Assembly (NCBI GenBank): GCA_017871115.1
Contig: JAFCIZ010000004.1
Coordinates: 1,216,501-1,280,500 of the forward strand
Direction of reading: 5' to 3'
Length of the DNA stretch: 64,000 nucleotides
Source of the DNA: Cunninghamella blakesleeana
Lineage: Eukaryota > Mucoromycota > Mucoromycetes > Mucorales > Cunninghamellaceae
Below are positions 26,255 through 37,820 of the stretch, in pieces (position 1 is the first letter of the stretch; each line of letters opens with the position of its first letter). The notes beneath the pieces were generated by a model. That model made no database searches. It was not told the origin of the DNA and saw only the letters and a list, made by a program, of their open reading frames with translations. The position numbers and the translations under genes are program-made.

Positions 26255-27244
26255 CTATTTGACAATATTATTATTATTTATATGGATCAACAAATATATA
26301 TATATATATCATCCTCTTTTTTATTATTGCCTTATACTAATAATAATACATTATTTTTATTATTTTATAGGCTCGCTTTGCTTCCACCAAGCCTTTAGCT
26401 ACAGAAGTAAGTTTAGGATAAATATATATATATATATATATATATAATAAATATTAATACATGATATATTAGAATAATATACTAGGATTTTTTTTAATAA
26501 TATATATTAACCTACCAAATATATTTATTTGTATATATCTTTTTTTAACTTTTTTTCCATGTGTTTATATTATTAGAACTCCAAACAATTTGCTGCTGTT
26601 ACTGCTGGTATCGTTGGTTCTACTGCTTTAGCTTATATGTATGTTGATAATGTTGTATCTGCTAACATGGCCGATGAAGGTCTTCACCCACCAGAACATC
26701 CTTGGTATCACAATGGTCCTTTAAGTACTTATGACCACGCTTCTATTCGTCGTGGTTTCCAAGTTTATAAGGAAGTTTGTTCCGCTTGTCACTCTTTGGA
26801 TCGTATCGCTTGGAGAAACTTGATTGATGTATCTCACACTGAAGCTGAAGTTAAGGCTTTAGCTGAAGAATATGAATATACTGATGGTCCCGATGAAAAC
26901 GGTGAAATGTTCCAACGTCCAGGAAAGGTAAAAAGAATATATATATATATATATATATATATTATCACTATCATCTAAATAACATGGATATATATACGTA
27001 TATATAAATAATAACGATAGTAAATGATGGCCATATATTGATTATATTTATTTTTTATTTTATTTTATTTTATTTAATTATGTATAGCCTTCTGATTACT
27101 TCCCCAAAGCTTATCCTAATGAAGAAGCTGCTCGTGCTGCTAATGCTGGTGCCTTACCCCCAGATCTTTCTTTAATGACTAAGGCTCGTCATGGTGGTGC
27201 TGTAAGTTTTTTTTAAAAAAAGAAAAAAGAAAAAATAATTATGA

Positions 27245-27305
<61 letters not shown>

Positions 27306-27861
27306 AATATATATACTTATTTTATTATTATTATTTATAAATTTAGGATTACGTATTCGCCCTTTTAACTGGTTACATGGATCCTCCTGGTGGTGTTGAA
27401 GTTCGTGAAGGTTTGAACTATAACCCTTACTTCCCTGGTGGTGCTATTGCTATGGCCCGTGTCTTATTCGATGGTTTAGTTGAATATGAAGATGGTACTC
27501 CCGCTACTACTTCTCAAATGGCCAAGGATGTTTCTACTTTCTTAAACTGGGCTGCTGAACCCGAACATGATGAACGTAAGAAGATGGGTATGAAGGCCAC
27601 TGTTATCTTGACTGGTTTGATTGGTTTATCTCTCTGGATTAAGCGTTTCAAATGGGCTCCTATTAAGTCTAGAAAGATTGTTTACAAGTAAGTTGATCTG
27701 AAAAATAAAATATACAAGTATAAAAAAGGTCAAAAAAAATTACAACAATAAATACCAACATTGTGAAATTGTTATCTAATCATAATCTATTTTTTTTCTT
27801 TCTATAACTTATTTATTATAATACCTTTTCTATTATATTACATTTTAGTCCTCCCAAATAA
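26000..27861 (+). CDS. CYT1: Cytochrome c1, heme protein of complex III
   Basis: Six exons give 303 aa: 26000-26056, 26371-26406, 26577-26927, 27088-27201, 27347-27687, 27849-27861. Cytochrome c1 passes electrons from the Rieske protein to cytochrome c in the mitochondrial inner membrane. The covalent heme site is C-S-A-C-H at residues 99-103 and the axial methionine fits M222 in G-A-I-A-M-A-R-V. The N-terminus looks like a two-part presequence: a basic leader, then a hydrophobic segment A-V-T-A-G-I-V-G. The C-terminal membrane anchor is followed by S-R-K-I-V-Y-N-P-P-K. The last exon adds only four codons and the stop. Codon use is visibly biased (GCT, GGT, AAG, CGT), as expected for a highly expressed gene. 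Confidence 0.96.
27248..27303 (+). repeat. (TTA)n microsatellite in CYT1 intron 4
   Basis: About 56 bases of uninterrupted trinucleotide repeat inside the intron before the last large CYT1 exon. Confidence 0.9.
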
Positions 27862-28310
27862 ATTAAAAAATCATTCATGATTTAATCCGTCAACATACAC
27901 ATTATTACTATTATTTAAAAACTTTTTTTTTTATCTCTCTCTCTATCTCTTCTCTCTTTTCATATGATGAATCAACCCTTCTCAATCTTTGTTTTATTTT
28001 TTTATACATTATTTTGCTTTTTTTATCTCCACTATTTTTCTATATACTTTTATTTATTTTTGGTGTCTTCGATATAAAGGCAAGTAGAAAAAAAGAAGAA
28101 CATAGGATTACACATCAATTAATAAATTAAAAAAAATAAAAAAAGAATCTTAGATTTATAAATTAAATTAAAAAAATATCTTGACGTATTTGTATATTTT
28201 GTGTATATGATTAAAAAAGAAAGTAAAAATAATATAAAACGTGTATCTAGAAAATAAATAAATGTACAAAAAAATAAAAAATAAAAAAAGCAGAGCTGTC
28301 AATTTGTCAT
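27862..28310. terminator. Convergent 3' region of CYT1 and PAT1-like gene
   Basis: Two genes run tail-to-tail here. The stretch is rich in poly-T/poly-A and CT runs that should hold the cleavage signals of both transcripts. No coding signal. Confidence 0.4.
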
Positions 28311-31279
28311 TTATAATTCATGCATGCTAATGGTTTCATTTAACTTCACAAGTATAGGATAAGTTAATTTTGCTGAAAAACTAATGTTTTGATAGCTTCT
28401 CTTCATACACTCAATATTGTTCAAAGTCATTAAGATGATACCTCTACGTGGGCAAAATTAAAAAATAAAAATAAAACGGCATTAAATACTACTCTAAATA
28501 CATAAATACACATATGTATATAAATATGTACGTATGTGATCATTTTTTAATTTACCTAAATTCATTCATAAGTTTCTTGAATTGATTTTGATTACAACTT
28601 GTTGCCAACGAATTTAATAAAATCCAGAGCGAAGTGTTTTCAATAGTTGCCATAGTAACCAGTAAAGGCACATTATCCATGAATTTGTTGAATATTTGGT
28701 CAATTGCCAATCTATATTTCTTTGATTCTTCTTCATTCATCTGTTGATTTTCTGCTTTAGAAAGACCATTTGATAATAAATTACCTAAATATCCTTGTCC
28801 AGACTTTTTATTTTATTTATTATTTAAAAAAAATTATTGAATCAATTTAAATAAATGCCAACTTTTTTCTCCACAGCTATATTCCCTTTTTTAAATATCT
28901 ATTTATATTTATATTTATATACTTTACCATTGAGGCAATAAGGCAATTGAAATTAGAATGATTTGCTGTATAGGATAATGCATCAATGATATAGGCGAGG
29001 GATGATTGAATTAAAAAAGCACTGACATGTCGCATTAAAAAGGATAACCGTAATTCTAATTTTTCCTTATAATCCACCAAATCTTTTTTATTCACTTCTA
29101 ATTCAGAAGGTCTGAAAGGCAGGTCAGCTATATGAGAGGCAATAACTGACATTAAACCGTTTTGTTGATAATCAGATATATATGGTAACACTCGAGATAT
29201 TAACATTTGACCTTTAGATACTGATAATATAGATACAACATTACTTGAACTACAATATATATGTATACGTATGTGTATGTGTATATATATAAAAGAGGGA
29301 GAGGATAGAAAGAAAAAAAATGAATACACTCGTTATATATACTATTTTATTTTATTTTTTAATTTTATATATCTATGATGATGATGATTATTTGAAAAAA
29401 TTACTTACTCTTCAATATTAAATATCTTCCAAATAGAATCTACCTTTTCAGTAACCAAAGTTGAAAATTTGCTTTGTTCCATTTGATCTCTATTTCTGTG
29501 TATTTGTTCTAATTCCAGTAATAATGAATACAATTCATCGACTATTTTTAGCACACGCTTATGTTCAGTGGTATCATGATTAATGTCATTAGTTGAATGT
29601 TCGGGTGAGACATCCTATAAAGTAAACCAGATTATATCAAGCATACAATTTAAATTATATATAATAATATAAAGAAGAGGAAAGAATGACCAAGTTAATA
29701 AATTTATATATATACGTAGTATGTTTATAAAACTTTTTTTAAAAAGAAAGAGAAATAAATAAATACATTACATTTGCACTATCTTCTTTGTCTTGTTTTA
29801 ATTCTTGTTCCAGAGTTAAATTAGGTTTTTGAACCAAATCTCTATTGATAGTTGATATATTTGGATGAGAATGAAAATGACTTTGCTGATGCATTATGAT
29901 TTCCTGTTGTTGATGATTTCTGAAAAATGTATTAATATCAAATGGTACACTTGATTGAGGATGAGCAACTGGTACTTGTTCTGTTTGTTGAGAGTTTGAA
30001 GAGAGGCCAGGTAAAAGTACATGAAGAAGATTATTTCCACCATTGGCTGCATTATTATTAGTTTGTACAAGAGGGTTAGGTTGATTATGATTGTTTTGAT
30101 GTGAAGGTCGTAGTTGTGATTCAATTTCCTCAAGTGTTTTTGGATTAGATGTTGTTGTTGACGATGGTAATTTAACATCGTCATGTTGGACTGGTTCATC
30201 GGACTGCTTTTGTACAAGTTGTATAGTATCATTTGATGGCGGGGACAGTGATGATGGTTGAGGTTCTGTTTTATGCTCTTTTATTGCTTCAACTTCAATT
30301 TCATTATATTCATCTGCTTTTTGTTGCTCTTGATTGGTTTTATTCGTTTTATTTTTCTTAATTCCATTTAAAGCAGCTGCAAAAGAGATCCCTGATTTGA
30401 TTAATAAAATAAGATAAAAAAAATAGTAATTTAATTCCCCTTTCAACATTAATCACGTTTTTTTATTATTTTTCCTTATATTGAATGTATATGTACGTTT
30501 AATTTACCTGGTGTTATTTCATTAACGATTGGGGCCGGCTGATAAGCATTTATATTCACATTTTTATTCTATATAAAAAATCAAAACAATATTCATATTA
30601 ATATAATTTAGCAGAGGAGAATCAACTTTGATTTTATATATATATAATATACTATTTTACCCCTTTATTATTCGTGATTTGTTTTTTGGCAAGTGGATTT
30701 TTTGTAAAAAGAGATGATTGAACAGCAGCTTTACCTTTACCTAGTATGTACCCATATAAAGTATACATTTATTAATGAAACATAAAAACAAACATAATCT
30801 CATGTACACATAAATATATACATATTTCTCCTTTTTATATTTATAAAATTTACCTTTTATTTGTTCCACTGGTCGTCTTACGCCAAAAGCCTCTTCTTCA
30901 AAGTTAGATGGTTGAACTTTTTCAATTTCTTGAGCAAAATCGAATTCTATATATACATATATATTAAATTAAATAATATTAATAATAAAGGAATATTTTT
31001 ATTGTTATTGTTGTTACAGTTGTTTATTTTTATTTAATACTCAATATTTATTATTCATAATTTACCAATAACTTCATCAGTTTCCTCAAAAAAATCATTA
31101 TTTTCGTACTCTTCCTCTTCTATTATATATTGATTACTATCTAAATCTTGAGTGTGATCCTCATTATCATTTTCAAGACCAAGCTCATCGCGTAAAGTTG
31201 CAAAGTCATAAATCTCTAGTTCATCAGCAGCAGATGTTAATTCTTGGGAACGAAATTGTGTAGTATTGCCAGTAGCCAT
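28311..31279 (-). CDS. Pat1-like mRNA decapping activator, divergent
   Basis: Nine exons give 658 aa: 31279-31066, 30946-30854, 30740-30661, 30568-30508, 30391-29772, 29614-29409, 29249-28928, 28803-28556, 28443-28311. The N-terminus is acidic, with F-D-F-A-Q-E-I and F-G-V-R-R-P-V; the middle is Gln/Asn/Pro-rich, as in Pat1 proteins. The C-terminal half is helical, with R-V-L-K-I-V-D-E-L-Y-S-L-L-L-E-L-E and L-S-V-S-K-G-Q-M-L-I-S-R-V-L-P-Y. These resemble the C-terminal fold of Pat1/PATL1, which bridges decapping and deadenylation factors in P-bodies. The conserved D-P-Y-x-D-x-Y-Y-Q segment seen in most Pat1 proteins is not visible. All eight introns keep frame. The family call is moderate. 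Confidence 0.6.
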
Positions 31280-31555
31280 TTTTTTGTCAAGTGTTTTCTA
31301 TTGGGAGATTTCTTTTTATATAATATTATTAAATTAATATATATATAGATAATTTATTTTACAAAAACAAATAAATAAGCAAGTTAGATTACTCTATTAA
31401 ATATAAATTTATAGTAGGTAAAGCAAAAAAAGAAAAAAGAAAAAAAGAGCGAAAAGAAGGAGAAAAAATAACAACGAATGTTTTTAACCCAAATCTGAGT
31501 ACAAAAAAACTCACTGCAGGATTTTTTTAAAAAACTAATATTTATTTACATGACA

Positions 31556-32367
31556 CTATTTATTACTAAGGTGTTGGTACTTTTTAATGAACGGGTGTTC
31601 TAATACTTCTCTTAGAGGAATTCTATTAACAGATTTGTATTGAAGTAACTAAAAAAGAAAGAAAAAGAAAAAGAAAAAGAGAGTTATATATCAATAAATA
31701 ATTAAATCTAAAAATATTATAATTATTTATAGAGTAAACTAACCTTTTGTATAAGATCTCTTGCCTCTTTGCTAACGAAATCGGGGTATGATATTTCAAC
31801 TGTTACTATTTTTCTATAAGTTTCTTTATATCCTTCAGCATCTTCAAAAGGTGGTTTACCACATATCATCTCATAGAGTAATACACCAAGTGACCATATA
31901 TCTGCATTTACATCATGATTTTTACCTTCAATCATTTCTGGAGGTAAATAATCTAAAGTTCCACATAATGTACTTCGGCGGGTTCTATTATAAATAAATA
32001 TATATGTATATATTATTGATAATGATGAATATTATGATACATACATTTCATTTTTCATTTTTTTAATATACAAGGTTATTTTTTTGTTCATAATTTTACT
32101 TACTCTGCGATATCCGTTTTCACTGACCATCCAAAATCACCAATTTTAAGTTCTCCATTTAGTCCCAATAATAAATTTTCTGGTTTGATATCTCGGTGTA
32201 TGACTCGCCTGTGATGTAAATATAATAATGCATTTGCTAATTGTGCTACATACTGTTTATTTTTTTTAAAAAAAAAAAAAAAAAAAAAGGATAGGTTAAA
32301 ATTAAAGTTAAAATTATAATTAAATCAGTAAGTAAATATTTATAGACATCTTTTTTTTTCTTTTGCT

Positions 32368-32408
<41 letters not shown>

Positions 32409-33081
32409 CAGCAACAGATTCCATAAATCTTTTTTTCCTTTGTAATTCTTCATATAATTCCCCTTTAGCAGCATATTCTAATATTAAAAACACTCTTGTT
32501 TCATCATGAAAAAACCCATATAAACGTAGTATGTTTGGGTGCCTTTTTTAAAATAACGATAATAAATTAATAATTATAAAACAAAAAAAATCAGTAATGT
32601 TATCTAGTATGTATGAATACATATATATATATATATATATATATACCTTAAAGATCCTTGTATTTCTACCTCACGCCTTAACTGCCTTTCTACCCCGTTT
32701 GTTACAATTTCCTTTTTATATAATACTTTAAGTGCTATAATATATCCACTTTGTTTTTCCCTTGCAAGATAAACATGTCCAAAATTACCATGTCCTAACT
32801 CTCTTCCTATTTCAAAGTCATCTAATGTCCAGTGTTTATATGATTGCCTATAGTAGATAATGCTCTTAATATTAGTTAATGATTATGAACTACTTTTTAC
32901 TTCTATTATATATATGTATATGTATATTTTTTTAATCCTACCTTGTATTACGCATATTTTCCCCTAATCTCTTTTTTGTTTGTCCTTGATTTTCATTTTG
33001 GTCTTGCACTTTTGTATCAGGCTTTGTTGCATTCTTTAGGGAATTTTTACTATTTGTAGCTTGCCGCGATGTTCTTTTCAT
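31556..33081 (-). CDS. Aurora-type serine/threonine protein kinase
   Basis: Six exons give 320 aa: 33081-32942, 32847-32647, 32542-32404, 32252-32104, 31984-31744, 31648-31556. After a short basic N-terminal extension of about 50 residues the kinase domain fills the protein. It shows the glycine loop G-H-G-N-F-G, Lys87 (A-L-K), catalytic loop H-R-D at 179-181, D-F-G at 199-201, and activation loop R-R-S-T215-L-C-G-T-x-D-Y-L-P-P-E, which is the Aurora signature. Thr215 is the expected autophosphorylation site. Fungi usually carry a single Aurora (Ipl1/Ark1) acting at centromeres in chromosome segregation. The C-terminal lobe ends just after R-x-P-L-x-E-V-L-x-H-P-F, so the protein has almost no tail. 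Confidence 0.93.
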
Positions 33082-34131
33082 TATTTAAATAATATAATTT
33101 AAAAAATTAAAAAGGAAATAGAAAGAAAGGCAAAGGATTAAAAAATGAGAAAGAAAAAAAAGGGCAAGAAATATAAGAAAAAGAGAATGAAGGTGAAACT
33201 AAAGGTTGGAGAAAAAAAATTATAAGGGCCGTTGAATCCCCGATTTCCTAATTGAGTATTTTTTATTTTAATGTGTATTTATGTAAACCTTTATTATTAT
33301 TTCATATAATAATACATGTAAATCAAAATATATAATGTGATATACATTTCCATTCTCATTTTTAATTTCTTTCAAATATAATTATTAATAATATTTACTA
33401 TCATAGTATGCGCGGTGCTTCGTATTGAGAAGATTAGGTTCAGGAGTGCTAATAAAATAAATAAAAATAATAACTTCATATAGAATAAAAAACACAATCT
33501 ATCGATATGTGTAATTCGATATAGGTGATCAAATTCAACAATTAAAATAAAATAAAATAAAAAATAAAACGGGTTTAACATTTTCTTTATATTCAATAAT
33601 AAAACAACTCAATATGGCTGAATATACAGAACATAATAGAAAATAAAAACAAAAAAACAAAATCAACACAGGTGACTAATTCTTTTTACAAGTTCAATAT
33701 CAATAATTAAAGTGAAAAATAATCCAACTATTGAATATTTTAATAACTAATAAAAAGATTTATCAAATCAATACATATATATCATATTATATTATCCATA
33801 CGATGTATTCCATATATACACTTGAATAATAACTAATATTGTTTTTATTTTAAGAGAAAAAAAAAAGGGGGGGATTGAAATGTGTATAAAAACTGTATTT
33901 TATATTTTTAATATATATATATACAGATTTATAAAGAACATAATAGCGTTATATTTATTATTTTTCTTTTCCTTTCTTTGATCTACTACTATTATTATTA
34001 TTATTATAATGGTAATAATAAGAATAATTCATCAATTTATAATTTTGTTATGTTATGCACATTTTTACAATATTTTATAAAATTTAATATATTTTTTTTG
34101 ATCAATTTAGACATTCACACAAGATTTGTGA
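33082..34131. other. Intergenic, 1.05 kb
   Basis: AT-rich. A short less AT-rich block lies at 33405-33455. A hydrophobic open frame on the minus strand at 33372-33596 has no homology I recognise and no convincing start context. I do not call a gene. Confidence 0.4.
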
Positions 34132-34663
34132 TTATGCCATAGATTCGCTGTAGGACTCAGTTCTGTAGTTCGGGATAAATCTTAGTTAGACGATTGTTGA
34201 GCCACTTTGCCTTATATTTATTTATCCAAGTAGATTGTGATTGTGGTTACTTAATTATAATACCTAACCGTTTAATATAAAAAATAGTGATGAAATTTGT
34301 ACAATGACGGCCGGTCAAGAATTTAAGAAAATAAATAACAAATAGTATGTCTAATAAGCGGAAATAAACACCATCCTCCTTCTTCTATACAACAAGGTAA
34401 AAAAGAATAGCTCTCCTTACCGCAAGCCATATTGTTTTTTCTTTTCATGATATTCCTGAGGTTTTGCATCTGCCATAGAAAAATATAATAATCAATGTTT
34501 TATTCTTTCTGTTGGAAAGTAATATAAATGATATAATTGCTCATGGGGCAATCAGAGTACCTGTCAATTTAATAACAGATGGTCTATGTTTTTTTTTAAA
34601 ATGAGATCTCTTGATTCTATTATTATCTATTACCGTTGCAATATATCTGCTGTATTTTGTAGC
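34132..34663 (-). CDS. Small spliced gene, 3' part (unknown basic protein)
   Basis: Three exons join in frame on the minus strand: 34663-34561, 34469-34421, 34180-34132. Together they encode at least 65 residues ending in Y-S-E-S-M-A and a stop. The predicted peptide runs Y-S-R-Y-I-A-T-V-I-D-N-N-R, then K-K-K-H-R-P-S-V-I-K-L-T, then Q-E-Y-H-E-K-K-K-Q-Y-G-L-R and F-I-P-N-Y-R-T-E-S-Y. Support is three consistent phases, good donors (GGTAAGG, GGTACTC) and a CTAAC branch-site-like sequence next to the last acceptor. The first listed exon starts at an acceptor in phase 0, so an upstream start exon is missing; none is convincing in 34.7-35.2 kb. Alternatively translation starts at the ATG at 34474, giving only 34 aa. 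The family is unknown to me. Confidence 0.5.
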
Positions 34664-35228
34664 CTACCATAACCGATTCAAAATTTAAGCCTATTGGATA
34701 TATTTTTATTAAAAAAAATAGAGAAAAATAAATAAATAAATAAATTAAAAATTGACATTGAAAAGTTAATTTTTTGCTACAGAACTTGATTGATGGTTAT
34801 TGCATTTTCTTATTGATATTACACAGTTTGTTCATCCTCCTAATTTAGCTTTAACCAATTCATTATCAAATAATATATAAAAAAGACCATATACAATATA
34901 AAAAATTAGCTTCAAAATAATATTTATTTTTAATATGCTATTTCGTAAATATAAAGCATTACTGTGCATTGAACTTATTTATTAGTATTTCTTTAATGGG
35001 ATCAAAAAAATGTTTATTCTATTTTATTTTATATAGTTAAATACTTTTAAATAATTCTGATTTAAATCATATTAAATCTTTATATTATCTCTCTATTTTA
35101 TTTTGCGGTTATTAAATTTTCACTTTAGTCCTGCTTATTTTATCATATTTATTTTTTTTATTTTTATTTTTTTATTCTAACTCGTCCCACTTATAAACCT
35201 GGAACTAGTGCTCACTGAAGCTTTAGTA
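34664..35228. other. AT-rich spacer with one PBS-like motif
   Basis: May contain the missing start exon of the small gene downstream on the minus strand. Near its end, at about 35188-35219, lies the first copy of the CACTTATAAA...AGTGCTCACTG motif described separately. Nothing else is supportable. Confidence 0.4.
35188..35219 (+). repeat. PBS-like motif, copy 1
   Basis: Shares CACTTATAAA and a terminal (A/G)GTGCTCACTG with copies at 37588-37620 and 37821-37849. A TGGTGCTCACTG-type sequence following an A-rich stretch resembles the LTR end plus tRNA primer-binding site of a retrotransposon. That reading is inference. Confidence 0.45.
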
Positions 35229-35344
35229 AAGGTAGACATACCAAAGCATTAAAAATGAAATAGTATTATTATATTTATTTAATTAAGATATGTTGAATCT
35301 ATTCAATTCTATAAAATCAATTCATCAGATAGTATTATTTTAAA
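35229..35344 (+). repeat. 116-bp direct repeat, copy A
   Basis: Identical over 116 bases to copy B at 36360-36475, in the same orientation. It begins AAGGTAGACATACC, which includes the small inverted repeat GGTA-gaca-TACC, and ends TATTATTTTAAA. The two copies bracket a single-exon nuclease-like gene. No target-site duplication is obvious. Confidence 0.95.
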
Positions 35345-35401
35345 TTATGGTTTTTATTGTATATTATTTAAATTGATATGATAATAATTAAAACTTGGTA
35401 G

Positions 35402-36160
35402 TTAATTATTTTTAGTAAATTGATTTAGCGAGTAGTCAATCATATAATTTAATTTTTTTACAAGTGGAGATACCCTTTCTTTCCATTGTTCTTTTTCCTT
35501 TTTCAAATTCATTTCAATTGGGTGTATTTGTTGTTTATAATTCCATATAATATTTGATTTAACATCTTGAATACTATTTATATTGCTATTTCCTTTACAC
35601 CAAATAAATTCCCATGAATAACCTGTTGTTACAATACCATACACTGTGTGATTATATGGTGCACCATTTTTAATATTTTTAATGTAAGCATTATATAACT
35701 GCATAAGCAATTGTGCTCTACCTTGTTCAAAATCATCCTTTTTAGCTTCAATAATAATTAAAATATATTTTTTATGAACTATAACATATTCAACAGGTCC
35801 TTTAACATCTTCACCTTCAATTGATTCTTCTGTTAAGACTTTTACTTTTTTATCATAATATTCCGCAACAATACTATTAATGATAGTACTAATAAATTCT
35901 TTCCTTTTAGTTTCATTTCCTTCATTAACAATCCCTTGAGCTTTAGTTACTATAATAAGACTTTTAGATATATATCCAATAACTTCATCATCAGTATCTT
36001 TCATTGGAATATCTTCATCTTTTGAAAATAATTCGTCACTTTCAATTTCAAGATATTCTAAAACTTTTTTATAATCTAATCCTGAGTAAGCTTTCTTATT
36101 ATCATATTTAAATATATCCACAGTTGTTTCGTCTTCCCTTCTTCTTTTAATATCTGACAT
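35402..36160 (-). CDS. PD-(D/E)XK nuclease-like protein in a repeat-flanked unit
   Basis: One uninterrupted 252-aa frame, unlike the intron-rich genes around it. The start is the ATG giving M-S-D-I-K-R-R-R-E-D. A helical N-terminal part is followed by a PD-(D/E)XK-like core: helix with Glu88 (R-K-E-F), a strand with G-P-V-E124-Y, then I-I-I-E138-A-K140, and a following helix with Q-G-R-A-Q150-L-L-M-Q-L. This matches the order of catalytic residues in restriction-endonuclease-like folds, with Glu in place of the usual first Asp. It lies between two identical 116-bp direct repeats, about 200 bp downstream of one and 60 bp before the other. It could be a member of the expanded nuclease-like families known from Mucoromycota or the cargo of a small mobile unit. 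Nuclease activity is inferred, not shown. Confidence 0.65.
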   Translation of the reverse strand: MSDIKRRREDETTVDIFKYDNKKAYSGLDYKKVLEYLEIESDELFSKDEDIPMKDTDDEVIGYISKSLIIVTKAQGIVNEGNETKRKEFISTIINSIVAEYYDKKVKVLTEESIEGEDVKGPVEYVIVHKKYILIIIEAKKDDFEQGRAQLLMQLYNAYIKNIKNGAPYNHTVYGIVTTGYSWEFIWCKGNSNINSIQDVKSNIIWNYKQQIHPIEMNLKKEKEQWKERVSPLVKKLNYMIDYSLNQFTKNN

Positions 36161-36359
36161 TTTATATGTAAGAAAAATTCATTTTTTCATAAAAATAAAA
36201 AAGAAAAAAAATAACTATTAAATTTAAACTCAGAATTATTTTTATTATGTCATATGACTATCCCAATTCCTTCATTATCTAAATGCTGTAATAATATATT
36301 TAAAAAAAATTAGAATAAAAATTTACTTTTTTACGCAGATTATGTTTTCTAATATCTAT

Positions 36360-36475
36360 AAGGTAGACATACCAAAGCATTAAAAATGAAATAGTATTAT
36401 TATATTTATTTAATTAAGATATGTTGAATCTATTCAATTCTATAAAATCAATTCATCAGATAGTATTATTTTAAA
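36360..36475 (+). repeat. 116-bp direct repeat, copy B
   Basis: Second copy, base-for-base identical to 35229-35344 and offset by 1131 bp. It sits upstream of the nuclease gene start, so it may also hold promoter sequence for it. Confidence 0.95.
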
Positions 36476-37186
36476 AATACAAAACTATATAAATAACATA
36501 TATTGCACAAAATAGTTATTATTATATAAAAAGATTAAATAGTTCATAATATTTACAGTATAATAATTGGAATAAAAACGTCTACTGTCGTCCAAGCGGA
36601 TGAAGTTGGCGGTGATTAAATTATTATTTTTTTCACAACCAAAGTTCTACAACCAAATTTCTACAACCTTTTTCTTCTTACTCTCCCTAAAAAAATTTAC
36701 TTTTTGTTTTAATATAAATAGGAAAGAATATTTCTCTTTCTCTTTTGTTTTTTTTACTTTGTCAAATTTTTAAATAATATTTTATATAATAAATATTTTA
36801 TTTGTCCAAACCAATTTTTATTTTTATTTTTATTTTTATATTAATTTCTTAATTGAAATCACTTTATTACTATAACAGATATATTTTATTTCTTAAGTGA
36901 AATCTCTTTTTATTTATATACAACATATATAAACTTTTATATTTTATTTATTAATTTTATTATTACTTTATTTGATTATTACTCTTTTTATATTGTTATG
37001 GTATGGTTGAACTTACCATACCTAAATAATCCAAAATATAATTTTTAAATATATTTTTAAACAAGTGTTTTTGCATATATAAATATATGCATATATAAAT
37101 ATTAACCTTATATTTTATCCAATAGTATTTCATAATTATATATATATTTATTTATTTTATCTTTTATAACTTTATCAATTTATACT

Positions 37187-37267
37187 CCTCCTTGTTATAA
37201 TGGTCTTTATAACTTACCTACCAATCTGGGTTTGAATTCAGATCATTTTTATATATAAAGGAGCGAG
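37187..37267 (+). pseudogene. tRNA-like remnant (tRNA-Asp-like ends)
   Basis: Begins TCCTTGTTATAATGGT, like the 5' half and A-box of a fungal tRNA-Asp. It has a possible D-arm GTTAT/ATAAC and a T-arm-like ATCTGGGTTTGAATTCAGAT with a weak B-box, and ends AAAGGAGCG, which can pair with the start. The anticodon arm is too short for a functional tRNA. Decayed tRNA or SINE head. Confidence 0.35.
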
Positions 37268-37587
37268 ATTTTATTTTATTTTTGAAAAATCAGTTAATAT
37301 TTAGTTAATTTTAATAAAAAGAACTTATATTATAACCAATAAGTCTATTAACTCATCTTTTTAGCTAAAGATTATTTTTATTTTACATTAATATTGTTGA
37401 TTACTATCCAATATTACTTTATATTATATTATTATAATAATCGTTGATCTTTATCCGATATTATATTTTATTTTAATTCAATTTTATTACTTTGTCTATA
37501 TAATTGTTGATCTTTATCCAATTATATAATTTATTTTATTTTATTATTTTATTTTTATTTTAAACTATCAATCTAAACTAAGTTGTA

Positions 37588-37620
37588 TCTACTTATAAAA
37601 CAAGATACTGGTGCTCACTG
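37588..37620 (+). repeat. PBS-like motif, copy 2
   Basis: Reads CTACTTATAAAACAA followed by ACTGGTGCTCACTG, matching copies 1 and 3. Confidence 0.5.
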
Positions 37621-37820
37621 ACAACTAAACTAAACTATAAAACTATCTACTTTCCAAAACTATAAAAGGAAATTCTACTTTTACAACAACCAAAAATTTA
37701 CACAACAATATAATAATCTACTCTCTGACTTTTAAATTCATTTGCATATACTTTTGAATTTTTTTAAATATTTTTATTTTATCTTTTTTTTTTTTTTCTT
37801 TTACATTATATTAAGTCGTT

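Noticed and set aside
33372..33596. Hydrophobic 74-codon frame on the minus strand
   Set aside because: Composition explained by AT-rich DNA; no family, splice or promoter support.
36585..36640. Intact tRNA gene near GTCGTCCAAGCGG
   Set aside because: The block resembles a tRNA 5' half only superficially; no B-box or acceptor pairing was found.
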